This document shows, piece after piece, positions 5,401 through 6,826 of a stretch of DNA of 6,826 nucleotides. The notes beneath the pieces were generated by a model. That model was given only the letters and a program-made list of their open reading frames with translations. It was not told the DNA's origin and made no database searches. Made by a program: the position numbers and the translations under genes. Positions within the stretch are counted from its first letter, which is position 1; every line of letters begins with the position of its first letter. The stretch covers positions 1 through 6,826 of the forward strand of contig JBDLUS010000218.1 of NCBI GenBank assembly GCA_039805165.1. The letters are read 5' to 3'. The DNA is from CAIZGX01 sp039805165. Lineage in GTDB: Bacteria > Bacteroidota > Bacteroidia > Flavobacteriales_D > Sanyastnellaceae.

Positions 5401-6826
5401 CTAAAACCTTCGCGCGCAGTTCCGCATCTTTCGAATCGGTCAATTGCTCTAACTCTGCCGCTTCATTCATCAATTTTTCAGTGAACGCTTTGTCGGTAAT
5501 TCCTCCTGCATTAACACGTACGTTGTAGCAAGCGCCAAGCACAGCTGTGCGAATAGCCAATGCACCAACGCCAGCGTCGGTAACAGAATTCGGATTGCCA
5601 ATTTCAATCATGGCTTCACAAACTTCAAAGGCTTTGAACGAAACACGAGCTGTGCGCAATGGAATTTCCATCGCGTATTTAGATGCGCTTTGAATAGCTT
5701 CGGTTCGCATTGCTTTTTCTTCATCAGAATTTTTCGGTAATCCGAATGCTTCCATAATTTTATTGAAGGACTGCGTGTCTTCATCGACCAACCAATTCAA
5801 TTCATCTTGAATTTCTTTCGCCTTAACCGCCCAATTTGAAAACTCTTCCCAACGAGCATCCCATCCGCGTTTGTGTGCGCTAAGGTTTGCTACCATTCCT
5901 GCTAAAGCGGCGCCCATGGCTCCGCAATAGGCGCTAACAGAACCACCACCAGGAGCAGGAGATTCGCTTAACGTTTCATTGGCGAAAGCAGTGAGGCTCA
6001 TGTCAACCAATTTCTTTCCGCTCCCTAAATTCTTCTCAATAATGAATTCAATAATTTTTTCTTCCGGATTGAAAGGAGCAAGGTCGTCGAGTCCCAAAGA
6101 CTTAACAGCAATCTTTATTTTTTCGTTGTCTGATATTCCCAATGAACGCTCTTGCTTCTTCAAGAAATAATCCGCCGCATCCAGTAAGCTTTTCTTCGGA
6201 ATTAATCCAACCAATTCGCTTCCTGTAACGCGAACACCGCGCTCGGCCGCCTTGTTACACGATTCTTCAAAGGCAATATGCACCGGAGTGATATTGATGT
6301 TTGTGAGGTTCAATGACAATTGAGCCACGCCGTATTCTTCAATATACCATCCAATTCCTTTTACTGATTTCAAGGTGCCTGGAATGCGCTTAGGCTCTCC
6401 GTTTTCATCCAACACAGGCTTTCCGCCTTCATTCAAAACACGTCCAGCTTCGCGAATGTCAAATGCAATAGCGTTGGCACGACGTGTAGAAGTAGTATTC
6501 AAATTCACGTTGTATGCGACAAGAAAATCGCGTGCGCCAATGGTTGTGATTCCAGATTTGCGAACGCTTTCCGTTACTTCTTTCGGTCCGAAATCGGGCG
6601 TCCATTCAGCAGTTGCAATCTTTTCAATTGCTTCATACTCTCCTTTTCTGCAATTCGCCAAATTCGCACGAACCTCTTGTTTCGCAGCGGCTTCGTAGAA
6701 ATATCCTGGGATGCCTAATTCTCTTCCAACGCGCTCACCCAATTGATGGGCATACGCTGCACACTCTTCAAGGGTAACTCCAGCAATAGGTACAAGCGGA
6801 CAAACATCTGTCGCACCTTGACGAGG
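5390..6826 (-). CDS. ftcD: Formiminotransferase-cyclodeaminase (glutamate formimidoyltransferase / formimidoyltetrahydrofolate cyclodeaminase), 5'-partial
   Basis: 478 residues are in the window; the N-terminal ~80 residues lie beyond the right edge. The frame is open to 6826 and starts PRQGATDVCPLVPIAG, the FT-domain motif normally preceded by His (HPR), so the TTG at 6742 is internal. The formiminotransferase domain covers about fragment residues 1-265, with IGARDFLVAYNVNLNT (~96-111), KGIGWYIEEYGVAQLSLNLT (~156-175) and VTGSELVGLIPKKSLLDAA (~200-218). The cyclodeaminase domain runs from ~271 to the end: LVDMSLTAFANETLSESPAPGGG, SVSAYCGAMGAALAGMVANLS, GNPNSVTDAGVGALA and NVRVNAGGI. Together they move the formimino group of formiminoglutamate to tetrahydrofolate and release ammonia to give methenyl-THF, the last step of one histidine-degradation route. 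The fused two-domain form is the vertebrate type and is also common in Bacteroidota. hutH, hutU or hutI may lie outside; none is visible here. Confidence 0.95.
   Translation of the reverse strand, partial: PRQGATDVCPLVPIAGVTLEECAAYAHQLGERVGRELGIPGYFYEAAAKQEVRANLANCRKGEYEAIEKIATAEWTPDFGPKEVTESVRKSGITTIGARDFLVAYNVNLNTTSTRRANAIAFDIREAGRVLNEGGKPVLDENGEPKRIPGTLKSVKGIGWYIEEYGVAQLSLNLTNINITPVHIAFEESCNKAAERGVRVTGSELVGLIPKKSLLDAADYFLKKQERSLGISDNEKIKIAVKSLGLDDLAPFNPEEKIIEFIIEKNLGSGKKLVDMSLTAFANETLSESPAPGGGSVSAYCGAMGAALAGMVANLSAHKRGWDARWEEFSNWAVKAKEIQDELNWLVDEDTQSFNKIMEAFGLPKNSDEEKAMRTEAIQSASKYAMEIPLRTARVSFKAFEVCEAMIEIGNPNSVTDAGVGALAIRTAVLGACYNVRVNAGGITDKAFTEKLMNEAAELEQLTDSKDAELRAKVLEKI

Noticed and set aside
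6740..6742. TTG at 6742 as the start of the formiminotransferase-cyclodeaminase
   Set aside because: 28 further codons up to the right edge encode the conserved PRQGATDV block of the family, so the start lies beyond the window.
1..6826. tRNA, rRNA, CRISPR, insertion sequence, toxin-antitoxin or defence system
   Set aside because: I looked on both strands and found no tRNA-like cloverleaf, spaced direct repeats, transposase, terminal inverted repeats or recognised defence domain. The genes fill nearly the whole window and all belong to known families.

Overview
The window is a gene-dense stretch from a member of the Bacteroidota, probably Flavobacteriia-like. The signs are a type IX secretion (T9SS) type B cargo C-terminus followed by a PorP/SprF-family protein, a TAnnTTTG-type -7 promoter element, few clear Shine-Dalgarno sequences, and moderate-to-low GC. 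I cannot name a genus.

Layout, left to right. (1) 3-764 (+) is the C-terminal end of a large secreted protein with Ig/PKD-like repeats and a gliding-motility-type (CHU_C, T9SS type B) sorting domain. (2) 772-1797 (+), 7 bp downstream, is a PorP/SprF-family outer-membrane protein, the usual partner of such cargo. (3) 1833-2720 (+) is an OxyR-type LysR regulator that keeps both redox cysteines at exactly C199 and C208. (4) 2717-4111 (+) is SelO, a pseudokinase-fold protein AMP-transferase, joined to oxyR by an ATGA stop/start overlap. (5) 4114-4842 (-) is an exported DUF4197 protein, convergent with selO and only 2 bp away. (6) 4917-5354 (+) is a small membrane protein of the DUF962/Mpo1-like family, divergent from gene 5 across a 74-bp spacer. 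(7) 5390-6826 (-) is a bifunctional formiminotransferase-cyclodeaminase whose N-terminus runs off the right edge. A hairpin plus T-run between genes 6 and 7 is a good terminator for gene 6. No gap between genes exceeds 75 bp. There is no tRNA, rRNA, CRISPR array or insertion sequence.

How the genes fit together. Genes 1 and 2 form a secretion cargo/partner pair. Genes 3 and 4 look like a redox operon: a peroxide-sensing regulator translationally coupled to an AMPylator that is linked to oxidative-stress protection in other organisms. A perfect match to the E. coli OxyR half-site consensus ATAGntnnnanCTAT lies over the oxyR start region, just downstream of its -7 box, which suggests autoregulation. 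Gene 7 belongs to histidine degradation and folate one-carbon metabolism. Genes 5 and 6 are single-gene units without a clear link to the others.

Nothing here amounts to a wholly new system. The best leads are the oxyR-selO coupling, the putative OxyR box, and the cysteine pair in SelO.
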